Source: Antedon mediterranea (Eukaryota; Echinodermata; Crinoidea; Comatulida; Antedonidae). From it: DNA of 64,000 nt. The notes under the pieces were generated by a model that ran no database searches, was not told the origin of the DNA, and saw nothing but the letters and a program-made list of their open reading frames with translations. The translations under genes were made by a program, and so were the position numbers. The stretch's first letter is position 1. Every line of letters begins with the position of its first letter. The DNA lies in assembly GCF_964355755.1 (NCBI RefSeq), contig NC_092671.1, positions 25,046,070-25,110,069 on the forward strand. The letters are read 5' to 3'. This document shows, piece by piece, positions 1 to 10,800 of the stretch.

Positions 1-1556
1 AAATGAATCATTATACTTGATGTTATTTTCTTTCAACTTTGAGTTAAATAAAATTCTTCATTTTATTGGTCAAGAAATTTATGTTGATTGATACACCATC
101 GAAAATACGTTTTGTTTCTACACATTACTGTATATAAACACATGCTGAGATCGGCAACAAAATAAGAATAATTTCATGCAGGGATGATTAAATTGAGAGA
201 CATTGTTCTATACTGTAGTTTCATCTTTAATGATAATTCTTTTCTTCAAACATGAATATTGATATTTAATTTTTATTATTCAATGCCGTATTGTAGCAAT
301 TTAAATATATTATGCTACAAGATGCTAAGGCATAATAATCCCTTGAATTATCATAAACAGTTAATCTTGATAATCTCTTTACAGGTTAATGCTGACTTAT
401 GTTAGCCTTGCCAGATTATTACTCAAATCATTTTGACCTCACCATTCAGTAGCTAAAAAATTGTTGTGCCAATGCGATGCATTCATTAGTAAACGTCTAA
501 GCTTTCTAATTTGTGCGTGTATGTACAGTCTCTCCCAAAACTGTGTTCAGATTCCATTCATGACAGTTAAAATGATAACATTAAGCCCGTTTTCCATATT
601 GCATATTTATTTGCGGTTATTCAATATTTTCGCATATAAAGAAAACGTAAGAAAATGTTAGCTGTTTTATTTGCAGGAGTGCTCATGAATGCGCGACAAT
701 ACTTCCTTGGTTGTGCAGATTTTAGTTAAGCAAAAAGTAGAAATGATTCAAACTACTCATTTTGCGGAATTAAACAACTCAAGGAAGTAGAATTTGTCAC
801 AGTAATGGATTTAAAATATGGAAATATCCATGAGCTAACACTTTCAACCCGCACAAATAAATAAAACAAGCTTTATGTTTATAACACCAACATCATTTTT
901 AGCAGCAGATCAATGAAGCTTCTTGTCAAATTAAATTATTTCATTAACATTGCTATATGCAAATAATCATGACCTTAGACTATCGTAATTAGATCCAAGC
1001 ATTAATACTTGTTTTTGTTTTTCAATGCTGCTAAATTACATATTCAAGGTAGAAAATAGTGTTGTAATCTGCGATATTCATTGCATACACCAATCTCAGT
1101 GTAATATTAGACACCTGATCATTCAAAATATTGTACTCTAAATCTGTTTCAAATGTCTATTATCAAAGACACTAATTTTAGTAGAAATGAACTACTGTGC
1201 TTCTAAAATGTTTAGCATATACATTTTGTCTCTATCATTCATTTATCATAAATATACTATATTATAATATAATATAAACTTAAGCTTGAGTGTCTGGACT
1301 ATAAACTAGTAACAACACAATTTGATGTGCCCAAATATGGTAGTGATATGATGTCATCGTGTCCATTATACAGGCACATCACATTTATTTGTCACATAAA
1401 GTTTAATAGTGTAGACAGAACCTAAATGTATTAATTTTTATTTGTTTAATTATTCAATTAAAATTCCCTTTCATATGATTATGTATGAAATGTACTCACA
1501 CTTGTGTGACTGATATTTACTGTATTGATAATATAAAATGTTTGTTTTCATTGTAG
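1..1556 (+). other. Intron upstream of the FRS2-like last exon
   Basis: No coding exon is recognisable here. The stretch is AT-rich, has only short spurious reading frames, and ends in a polypyrimidine-like tract with the acceptor TTGTAG at 1551-1556. It is most simply the last intron of the + strand gene whose final exon follows. It contains one MITE copy (1281-1424, listed separately). Confidence 0.6.
1281..1424. mobile_element. MITE, family A (TCTACACTATCAAAC ends)
   Basis: This is a degenerate copy of a ~140-170 bp inverted-repeat element. The right end reads AGTGTAGACAGAAC and the left end is a mutated complement. The core holds the family motif GCCCAAATATGGTAGTGATA followed by TGATGTCATC. 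No coding capacity. Related copies lie at 5438, 5589, 6385 and 34400. Confidence 0.6.
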
Positions 1557-2549
1557 GCATCTGGTCACACACCAAGCCATGATGGTTTTAGAGGACAACT
1601 GACCTCTGGTGCAGATGGAGGCAGCTATGCAGCACTGAAAGAAAACACTGCCAATGATAATGCAGAGTCTGCAATGTTAAATTATGCTCATCTAAGGTTA
1701 TCAGAAGATGAGGAAGGGGCCACTGCTGCTGGCCATAGTCTTGATGGTCATAGAAGGGAAAGAGGAACATTGTACAATGCCTGTTCTTGTGACGTAACAG
1801 ATTCTGGGGTTATTTGTCAAAAGAGCGAAACTGCATCTCGGAGCTCAAACAATTCTATTAGAGACGATTTGGATATCAGAACTAGGGATGAGAATGGAAA
1901 TAAATCAAAAGTGAAAGTAACGAAAACATCTCCAAAACCAAAGATACGCAAGTTCTCTGACATTGTCAATGGAAATGTGCATTTGAATGGTAATCCTCAT
2001 ATGGTACCAACCCCTGGTCCATTTACACCTGCAATGTCTTCACCTGTTCCAGGTGTTTATGTTAATCTAGACACTATTGGAGAACTTCCAAGTCGAAGTG
2101 CATTTGCATTTGCAGACTTACCGACTCCAAGGAGTGCAGCAAGTCGCGGAAGCAACGGCTCTGAGTTTGTATTTGACGCTCTTCATACAAGCACCAATCG
2201 ATCTCCTGGTGGACCTAATTATGCAAATTTAGATGCGATGGAACAGTCTAAACGATCGAGTATCATACCAGACAGTTTAAAACTTCAAGCTCCACCAAAG
2301 AAAAAAATAAACTATATCGAACTTGACTTAGATTCTTTGGAAGCTACTCGTAATGAGCGTGGCAATGCACGTTCAAGTACAAGTTCATCTCCAAAGACTC
2401 CGCAAACACCAAACCTGGATCCACGAGGTCCATATGCAATGATCGATATTGACCGAACAATTGCATTATCAAATACGCAACGACAAGTAGAGGATGATTC
2501 TAATCGTAGGACACGGCACGAGCGTGGAGTTCTTCCAAAACTTACATAA
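1557..2549 (+). CDS. FRS2: FGF receptor substrate 2/3-like docking protein, C-terminal exon (partial)
   Basis: FRS2/FRS3 are membrane-anchored adaptors that link FGF and neurotrophin receptors to GRB2-SOS and SHP2. This exon encodes 330 residues after the acceptor at 1551-1556 and ends with TAA at 2547-2549. It holds only the C-terminal tail; the N-myristoylation site and PTB domain must lie upstream of the window. Tyrosine motifs are visible: YVNL (Tyr at 2058) and YANL (Tyr at 2220) fit GRB2 SH2 sites (YxN). YIELDL (2313) and YAMIDI (2433) fit SHP2-type sites and match in position the last two tyrosines of vertebrate FRS2. The final block with RTIALSNTQR and RRTRHE closely resembles the vertebrate FRS2 C-terminus. 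Pro/Ser/Thr-rich spacers (SPKTPQTPN) separate the motifs. The reading frame opens straight from the splice acceptor, so the first internal Met (1674) is not the start. FRS2 and FRS3 cannot be told apart in an invertebrate; a single co-orthologue is likely. Confidence 0.82.
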   Translation, partial: ASGHTPSHDGFRGQLTSGADGGSYAALKENTANDNAESAMLNYAHLRLSEDEEGATAAGHSLDGHRRERGTLYNACSCDVTDSGVICQKSETASRSSNNSIRDDLDIRTRDENGNKSKVKVTKTSPKPKIRKFSDIVNGNVHLNGNPHMVPTPGPFTPAMSSPVPGVYVNLDTIGELPSRSAFAFADLPTPRSAASRGSNGSEFVFDALHTSTNRSPGGPNYANLDAMEQSKRSSIIPDSLKLQAPPKKKINYIELDLDSLEATRNERGNARSSTSSSPKTPQTPNLDPRGPYAMIDIDRTIALSNTQRQVEDDSNRRTRHERGVLPKLT

Positions 2550-2665
2550 CAACAATTTGTTTCTGCATTTTATTTTTAATAATTATTCCTATCAATTGTT
2601 GTATTCCTAAAAGAAGTATTATGAACCATGAAATGCTAGATGGAATAAATTGTTAATTTTAACCT
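2550..2665 (+). other. 3' UTR with poly(A) signal
   Basis: The AT-rich sequence after the FRS2-like stop codon contains a canonical AATAAA at 2644-2649, a plausible polyadenylation signal ~95 bases after the stop. The true cleavage site cannot be seen. Confidence 0.5.
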
Positions 2666-2669
2666 TTAT

Positions 2670-5430
2670 AAAATTATTTTAATGTACATGAGATGAAAAT
2701 GGTGTGTTATATTATCAGCAAATGTATTTCACAGTTTTATCTCCATTTTAATACAGTATTTTAAAAGACTGAAGATCTCTTAAGTTACCTTTATGGAAAG
2801 CAGTTTTATTTTGATACAAGATAAAACATTTTTTTTTCTTATTCATTTATATATTAAAAAATGATTTTACATTTTAAACACCAACATTTATTTTGGTTTT
2901 TTTATATTGTGATAAACTATTACAGTTTCATTGTATTCTTACATAAAATAATTTAAAATGTGTTTAAATTGGGTTAAAAAGTCAATGCATGATGCATTTA
3001 AATGTAAAGTGTTTTAATGTATATTGAATGTATACAACCTATAGCTATTATTGTAATTTGAATTAGGAGAAATAACTAACCATGGAGTCTCCATGAACTA
3101 ACTAAATATCTATATAATATGCATATGTTTCTTACATATTTGAATTGTATGCATTGTGATAAATGTAAATATGTTTGCCAGTGATCACATTAAACATCAG
3201 TACAATATAATCATTTTGTTTATATAATTACCAAAATATCAGTAATTTTTTTAATGAAATATCATATTGCATACATATTTTTAACTTATATTACATTTAA
3301 AATTTAAGAAATTGTTCCAAAATGAATGTATCAAGAATGTATATATTCATTTGATTATCAATTTTATTTTATATCATTTTGATATTTGAATTTTCCCCAT
3401 TCCATAATAGAAATTTTTAAACAAAAAGTTGGAAACTTTTCTTTTTAAAAAAGTTTTACCCTTATTTTTTTTTTGCGATGTTTAAATTTTTTTTAATAAA
3501 AGGATAAAATATAATCAACAAAGACTTGAATTTTATTAGTCAACCATAACTTGATTTTTTTTTACTTTAAATATATTGTCCTACATTATAGAAATGTTGA
3601 TTGATTGATTGCAAGAGTGAAATTAATCTACAGAATTCAATATTGTTTTCACTAATGTAAATCTACATACATTAATTTCTCTAAAACATTAGAACTACAA
3701 CTATAATCTATGATTCTTTGTCTCAGTATTATACAGTAATACCATATGTTTTATTGAGGTCAAAGATGTTTCATGGAGACATGTTATTAGAAATGGGCTT
3801 AAATTGGAGCGAACTCCAATGTATCCTCAGCTGAAATAGTATTTCACCATTTAGGGGGACCACAGAATATGACTGTATCTCTGTAATGCCAGTCACATAA
3901 CATTATCACATAACATTGTCATTTATATAGTGCCTTTACAATGATCAAAGTGGACAGATTGAATGGTTAGAAATCAGGGGTGGTAGGAGTGATAAAACGT
4001 TAAGGCCAATGAAGTGAAGAATTGGCAATAGATTTAAACAATATAAGTTATAACACTACAGTTTTAGAATTTTGTAAATGCAATACTGTTGGGCATTACA
4101 GTTATAGTTAAATAATTCATTATAACATTAAGACTTGCCTCGACTAACCAACTAGTTTGACATAAAAATATGGTAGTGATATGACATCATTTTGTCGCAT
4201 ACAAATTTACATTAGGTATTCAAACTAAATTTCTAAAACATATTAATACTGTACAACAATCATACCATAATAATTCTACAAAACAATGTTACTATATGGA
4301 TATTTGATGTCTAATTTTAATATCGATACATTAGAAATGTAAGTGTAACTTACATAGATTGTTTATCGTAAATAATAATTACCTACATTTTATACAAATT
4401 AAGAAATGATAATGCAAAGTTTTCTAGAAAATCCAAAACTAGGATTACTTAAAGGAACATTTCAGAATTATTCCACTGCAGTTATTACATTTGTTAACCT
4501 ATTTATTGTGTATTTGTTAATTTTTACATTGAGACAAACTAAATCATACATTATTGCAGTAACAAATTGTAGTTACGGTAGTAACTGCAGTATGATAATT
4601 TTATGTGATCCTAAGTATTGAACATGAATCATAAAATTTACTCAAAAAATGATTACAATGTCTACTATCGCATCTTCACCAGTTGACTAATGCACGTCTA
4701 GTGCATCTATCTTGCAACCTATGTACTGTACTTAAGTCAAATGAAGTGTTTGGAGCTTGGACATGTTTAAGGTGGTACAGATATAGATAACCTTTATTGT
4801 CCAAATAAACTGGAAATTGCATTACTCGGATATATATAACATGTCTACTCGGCTAATCATAGCCAATACACCTTTTATAATGAGTAGTAGTGTCAGACAT
4901 TATTTTGTTGACAATAATCACTATAAACGAATATTATTATAACATGCAAACCACCTATGTTTACAATTTTCTGCATGTATAAATTAGATGTTATTGATCA
5001 TAATAGTGCGAAGCCCACCAATTGATATACTTAATTGGTTGTAATAAGTTTAGTCTGGTTCAGTAAACACATACAGTAAGCAACTTGTATTATGGATTAG
5101 TTATAGCTTAATTATTTAATATCGATTTGAACATTTTTTTTTTACCACATATTACCATTAGTGCTGTAGTTTAATTTGGGGTGTGAAAACAAATACTTAA
5201 GTTAATAATTTATGAGTTAGCATGATATTTATTAAGTTTGTAAAATATTACTTTATGTAATTATTATCCTTGCTCCTTTTTAATCTAATATTATGAGACA
5301 ACTATTTTGTCTCATAATGTTGTAGAAACCAGTAATTAACCACCTTCATATGCCCACCATTAAATTTAACATTACAGATATTGTGTGTTGTTGTTTAACA
5401 TATCAGATCATTAGTGAAGGTGACTTTAAT
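2670..5430. other. Intergenic, no gene seen
   Basis: AT-rich DNA with long T and A runs. The only open frame of note (4406-4621, 71 codons) has no family resemblance and no splice context. A decayed family A MITE fragment lies at about 4125-4220 (core AATATGGTAGTGATATGACATC without clean ends). A motif at 3900-3960 (ATATAGTGCCTTTACAATGA) resembles the end of a dispersed repeat. Confidence 0.5.
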
Positions 5431-5437
5431 GCTTTCT

Positions 5438-5590
5438 TAAGCTAACTACACTATCAAACTAGTTTAACAAAAAAAAAATAAAAGAAAAAAAAGTGTGATA
5501 TTTCCAAATATGTTCGTGATATATGATGTCATCGTGTCCATATTTGGACATGTTTTTGTCACAAAGTTTGATAGTGTAGACTGAACTTAA
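5438..5590. mobile_element. MITE, family A
   Basis: Inverted ends CTACACTATCAAACTAGTTT (left) and AAACTTTGTGACA-complement then TAGTGTAGAC (right) flank a ~110-bp core with TGATGTCATCGTGTCCATAT. An A-rich expansion follows the left end. It directly abuts the next copy. Confidence 0.8.
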
Positions 5591-5726
5591 AGCTCTGTCT
5601 ACACTATCATACTAGTTTGATAAAAAGTGTGATGTGCCCAAATATGGTAGTGATATGATGTCATCATGTCCATATATGGCATATCACTTTTTTGTTGTCA
5701 CGTTTGATAGTGTAGACAAAGCTTAA
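5589..5726. mobile_element. MITE, family A
   Basis: The best preserved short copy. It has AAGCTCTGTCTACACTATCA at the left and GATAGTGTAGACAAAGCTT at the right, with the core motif GCCCAAATATGGTAGTGATA. The two AAGCTT-like termini suggest the outermost TIR bases. It sits head-to-tail with the copy at 5438. Confidence 0.85.
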
Positions 5727-6290
5727 TATATTAAAACAATTGCTTGTTTTTTTTTTGTATCTTTAGTGAGAGCGATGTTCATAGAATATTTTTGAGTAGT
5801 GAGCACATTAAGCTACATTCATATTTGATCTGTTTCACGGAACAGAAGCTGGCGCCGATCAATTCTGTATGATTTTGCATTGTTTACCAAAACGGCTCCG
5901 TCAAGTGTGAATGTTCCTTTATTGACGAAAATTACCTTGTTTACAAGGATTTGAATTGGATCAAAGTTTATGAAATGAGAAATGTGATCAAATTTTACTT
6001 AAAATGACTGAAAGACAAATAAAATAATGCATGTGAAATATTTATTTTTCTTAGTTTTAGCTATGTAGTGAGCATCAGCACTGACCAATTAGAATCCGAA
6101 TATACACCTTTACTACATTTAAGGTCTGTTGTATTCAATGATACCCTACTGTCTTGAGAAAAAATAAATTAAATTTGGTACTTCTTTGTCTCAAACCTCT
6201 TCATTTTAAGCATTCTGTACAGTATTAACAAGCTATTGGAAATAAATATTTCCTATGAAAATTATTGAAATGATATCAGTAAATTGTACC

Positions 6291-6384
6291 CAGAGCACAA
6301 CTAACCCCAGGACAACAACCAGCCGGACAAATAAAGAATCTGACCTTCCCGTTAGGACAATATCCATCAAAAACAACTACACCT
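6291..6384. repeat. Short relic related to the foldback element repeats
   Basis: The text CCAGGACAACAACCAG, CCGGACAAAT and TTAGGACAATAT repeats the GGACAA-plus-spacer pattern that makes up the arms of the 31.3-33.3 kb element. Only about five degenerate units are present, so the link is tentative. Confidence 0.3.
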
Positions 6385-6552
6385 TAAGCTATGTCTACAC
6401 TATCAAACTAGTTTGACGAAAAAAAGTGTGATGTGCCCAAATATAGTAGTAATATACTCAAATATGGCAGTGATATGACATCATCATGTCCATATATGGG
6501 CACATCAAATTTGTTTGTCACATAAAGTTTGATAGTGTAGACAGAGCTTTAG
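6385..6552. mobile_element. MITE, family A, with internal duplication
   Basis: Termini TAAGCTATGTCTACACTATC and AGTGTAGACAGAGCTTTA flank a core in which the ATATRGTAGTRATAT motif occurs twice (6441-6475). This gives a longer copy than its relatives. Confidence 0.82.
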
Positions 6553-6916
6553 GTTAACAACAATTTAGTAATTATGCGCATATAATAGCATGCAATAACG
6601 GAATTTTTTTATTTTCGAGAAAATTCATGTACTAGTAGGCCTACAGTGATTTTTACTCGGGGTACCCGAGTCTAGTACTTACTCATTTTCTCCTCCACCA
6701 TCTGGACACTATTGAGTAAAAAGTGCGATTTTTAAAGTACTACTCCTCCCTTATTAGTTGTAGTATTGAGCTGGGATTTGGCATGAACATACTACAGGGA
6801 CATGTCCTCAAAGCTATAGAGCCGGATTTTTAATTTTTTGTTAATTAATTTGTTTAATTAAGAATCCACAATGTGTGACACACACCACAGCGTTATGTAG
6901 TTATATGGTTATATGC

Positions 6917-6989
6917 GGCTTCTTGGCGTAGTGGTTATCACGTTTGCTTAACACGCAGAAGGTACCTGGTTCGAGCCCGGGCTAAACCT
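6917..6989 (+). pseudogene. tRNA-Val (anticodon AAC)-like, decayed acceptor stem
   Basis: The D arm (GGCGTAGTGGTTATCACG), anticodon loop TTAACAC (anticodon AAC) and T arm (CCTGG TTCGAGC CCGGG) look like tRNA-Val. The acceptor strands GGCTTCT and CTAAACC pair poorly, with three mismatches. A T run follows directly. It is probably a non-functional copy or a tRNA-derived repeat. Confidence 0.55.
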
Positions 6990-7198
6990 TTTTTCTTAAA
7001 CTTTATGGTGAAAAGTACTGTATACGCAATATGATAATTATACACAGTATATCTTATTATTATTTTTTAAAATACTTATTTTGTGTAATCGGTAATTATC
7101 ACTTTTACACATGTTTATTTTGCTTTGTGCTTATTACCATTTATTTGTAATTTAAATGGATTAAAAAACTTTCTGTAACCCACAATTTCAATGTAAGA

Positions 7199-7270
7199 GG
7201 TTTCGTAGTGTAGTGGTTGTCAAGTCTGCTTAACACGCAGAAGGTCCCGGTTCGAGCCCTGGCGAAACCT
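7199..7270 (+). tRNA. tRNA-Val (anticodon AAC), possibly decayed
   Basis: The acceptor stem GGTTTCG/CGAAACC pairs perfectly and the anticodon loop TTAACAC gives anticodon AAC. A T5 run follows within a few bases, as expected for a Pol III terminator. Defects are one mismatch in the T stem (CCCGG/CCTGG) and one at the base of the D stem. It could be a weak gene or a recent pseudogene. It lies ~280 bp downstream of the more decayed copy on the same strand. Confidence 0.6.
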
Positions 7271-7509
7271 ATTTTTCTTTAACTTTCTAACTGTATACGT
7301 CTGTATACAGCTTCTTTCGCTGTACCCCGAGTATTGCACATTCGTGCTTGTTTACTCTTTTTTTGGACATATCTGGTCGTAAGATGATAAAGTAAGTATG
7401 CTGTACTTTGTGCAAAAGAGAAAATTATTATTTTAATCGTTTAAATTTTACAGAACACAACCGTGTGACTACATAAGAACTTGGTTTCTTTATAAACATT
7501 TGTTCTCAA

Positions 7510-7848
7510 ATAATACATTTGCCCTATTATAATACATTTGCCCTATTATAATACATTTGCCCTATTATAATACATTTGCCCTATTATAATACATTTGCCC
7601 TATTATAATACATTTGCCCTATTATAATACATTTGCCCTATTATAATACATTTGCCCTATTATAATACATTTGCCCTATTATAATACATTTGCCCTATTA
7701 TAATACATTTGCCCTATTATAATACATTTGCCCTATTATAATACATTTGCCCTATTATAATACATTTGCACTATTATAATACATTTGCCCTATTATAATA
7801 CATTTCCCCTATTATAATACATTTGCCCTATTATAATACATTTGCCTT
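7510..7848. repeat. 19-bp satellite, ~18 copies
   Basis: Head-to-tail units of the 19-mer AATACATTTGCCCTATTAT. Copies are nearly identical; two carry single changes (GCACTA at ~7768, TTCCCC at ~7805). The array ends inside the stop codon of the - strand gene at 7847-7849, so it occupies that gene's 3' UTR or immediate downstream DNA. Confidence 0.95.
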
Positions 7849-10800
7849 ATTTAAGCCGATGACGTGAGCTTTTCGAAACAGTTTCACTTTGTGACTGCTT
7901 GGCATCTTTTAAAGAAAATAATCTCTTTTTTGGAGATTGATTTCGTGTTTCATTTTTAAAGTTAGTGTTTGAACCTTCTTCAATATCTTTTGAATTTCCC
8001 GTAAAAGCTCTTTTAGAAGAAAATATTCTCTTTTTTGAAGCTTTATTTAGTGTTTCATTTTTACAAGTAGTACCTTCATTTCTTAATTTTGTTTTAGAAA
8101 TTTGTTGACGATCTTTTGAAACATCTCCTTCAGTGTCTCTAGAATTCTCCGACGAACTTCTTTTTGACGGATGTCTATTTAATTGCCTTTTCTTTAAAGC
8201 AACTGTATGTCTGTCTTTTAATTTGCCACACTCATCGGTGTTATTGCATATAACTTCGTTATTCACAACGATGTTCTCAATTGCTGTTACTTCTTCTTCC
8301 CATTCGATGTCAAAACCTAATTCCTCATCGCGAGCTTGATCAACTCCAGTCTGAATTTCGTGAGTATTTGCTCTTTCATTATCCTCATTCCTTTTTTTTA
8401 ATGTCTTATGTTTCTTTTTCTTCGTAAACAATCGTTTAAAGAATCCGAATGGTGTTTTCTTGTCATTGTTATTGACTGTCGTGGATTTCGAATTACTTTG
8501 AATGGAATCCACAGATTTTTGTTGAGATAGTTCCTCTAATTCATTATCTTCATATTCACTTGAATCCTCTGAATGTGCCACTTTAGTACCAGTAGCTCCT
8601 TCAATTTGAGCTCTAGCAGGTTTTTCCAATATCTCCTCTTTGTAAGTATCTTTAATGTTGTAATCACATGTCTCATCGTTTCCTGATAGCGACAATAATT
8701 CATCTGCAGTATTTGTTGTAAATGAGGAATTCGAAGATTGATTATCGACACTGGTGGTTGACGCAGGAGTATACAATGCATCAAAGAACGCCTGGCATAT
8801 AGTAAAAGAACCTGAATTTTCTTTTTGGTTTTCTTCAAGTTTTTCATGTTTCGTAATTGCAGAGAGTGGTGCTGTTTCTTGAGACTCTTGCGATTCTCCA
8901 TATTTATTTAAGGTTTGATATTGTCCATCAAATGAACTCTCTTCTATATTATTTATTGATAAACCTTCGAAGTATTTAACCCGCTCTTTTGTTGGTGTTT
9001 CTGGGCTTGTAACAGCAACCTCATGCTTTGGAAGTGGTCGGAAATCTTTGAATTTTTCCCACACGTAAATTTTAGTGCTGATGCATGCAGGTTCTACGTC
9101 TCCTCCCGTTCGGAACTCATCTGTACCAATTAGCTCCTCTTTATTTACATTGGACGAAGTTGCCTCTGTGTTGACCCCGTCGTGTGTCATAATTCCACCT
9201 CCAGTCTCTAATTTTAATTTTGTTGAGGAGACTAGTTGATGACTTATAACATCCTCAACTGGAGTGACATTTTCTGATGTTTGCAAAAGAGTGTCTTTCA
9301 TCGGACATCCTAATCCAACAATTGAATCCTCACCAGAAGTCGTGTAGTGATCGTTTTTTACAAGATGTATCCTCTCATCAAGTTTACATATATATTTTTT
9401 GCAGCAATTGCAAGTTGTAGTTAGCCTTTTAATAGTACTTCTTTCGTGTCTCGTATTCCTATGTTTCTTAGAATGTGCTTGTGTTGGTACCTTTACAGTG
9501 CCATCACATGAAATATAGTCATTTGTGTTTAATATGTCGTCATACAATTCAGTAGGTGGGTGTGCAACAGGAGAAACGACGCCGTAATCTCCACCAACGT
9601 CTTGAACCGCATGTTTGATAGATAAAAGTTTACCTTTCATAAATTTTAAACTGTTAAATGTGATATCAGACAAACTTAACCCAGAGTCATTCATGGGTAT
9701 ACCTGGTGGTAGTGATGGGACGTTTAAATCTGTGGCATTGCTTACTGTTTTCTCCGTACGTATATCATATTCTCCAATACTTCGTAGTTCATCAGATTCT
9801 ACTTCCCTGGTTTCATTCATGTGATACTCTAGCGTATAATCACAATTGTCTGGTAATGTATTAACTAAACTGGTATCAATAATTGTGGTTGCAGATTCGA
9901 TTTCTTCTCTTGTGTCCTTTTCTAAATCATGAATTTCAACTTGGGTGTAATATTCTTTCTCTGGAGCATAATTATCAATGTTAATTTCTTCTAACTTTGG
10001 CGAGGAAGGAAGAAGTTTATCTGTTGATGGAAGTGATTGAACGTTTAAATCATATTCTCCAATACTTGTTGAATAGAATTCTTCAGATTCTTTTTCCAAG
10101 ATGTTATCTTTTATATCATGACTTCCAACTGGCATGTGATACTCCGCCGTAAAATCGTCATTGTCTTTTAATGTCAATGTATTAATTAAATCGGTATCAA
10201 TAGGCCTACTTGATGGTGTTGATTCAACTTCTTCGCATTCTCCTGTGTCACTTTCAAAATCTGAATGAATCTCAACTGGGGTGTACTTTTGTTTGTCCAA
10301 GGCATAATTATCAATGTCACTTTCTTTCAACTTTGACGAGGAAGGAATAAGTTCATTTGTTGATGAGAGTGATTGTACATTCAAATCATATTCTCCAATA
10401 CTTGTTGAATAGAATTCTTCAGATTCTATTCCCGCGATATCATTGTTTATATCATGAATTTCAGCTGGAGTGTTATACTCTAATGTTAATTTATTATTTA
10501 CATTGGTATCAAGAATCGTTGATGTTGATTCCATTTCTTCATATACTACTTCAGGAATGTTATTTTCAACTGGAGTGTAATATTCATTATCCGAAGTATA
10601 TTTATTGTAATCTGCAATGTGTATTGATTGAATCGCATTATTTATTATAACAGTAACAGTTATTCTTGCAATTGAGTTTAGCAACACGTCCAACACAATC
10701 TTTTTAGCAATTGTTGTAAAACCTTCTGATGGCTTAATATGTGTTTGTTCGGTAATACATTGAGTTTCAGTGACCACGTCAGGTTTTTGATCCCAGAGTA

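Noticed and set aside
4406-4621. 71-codon open frame with a hydrophobic stretch
   Set aside because: Isolated in intergenic AT-rich DNA with no family resemblance or splice context.
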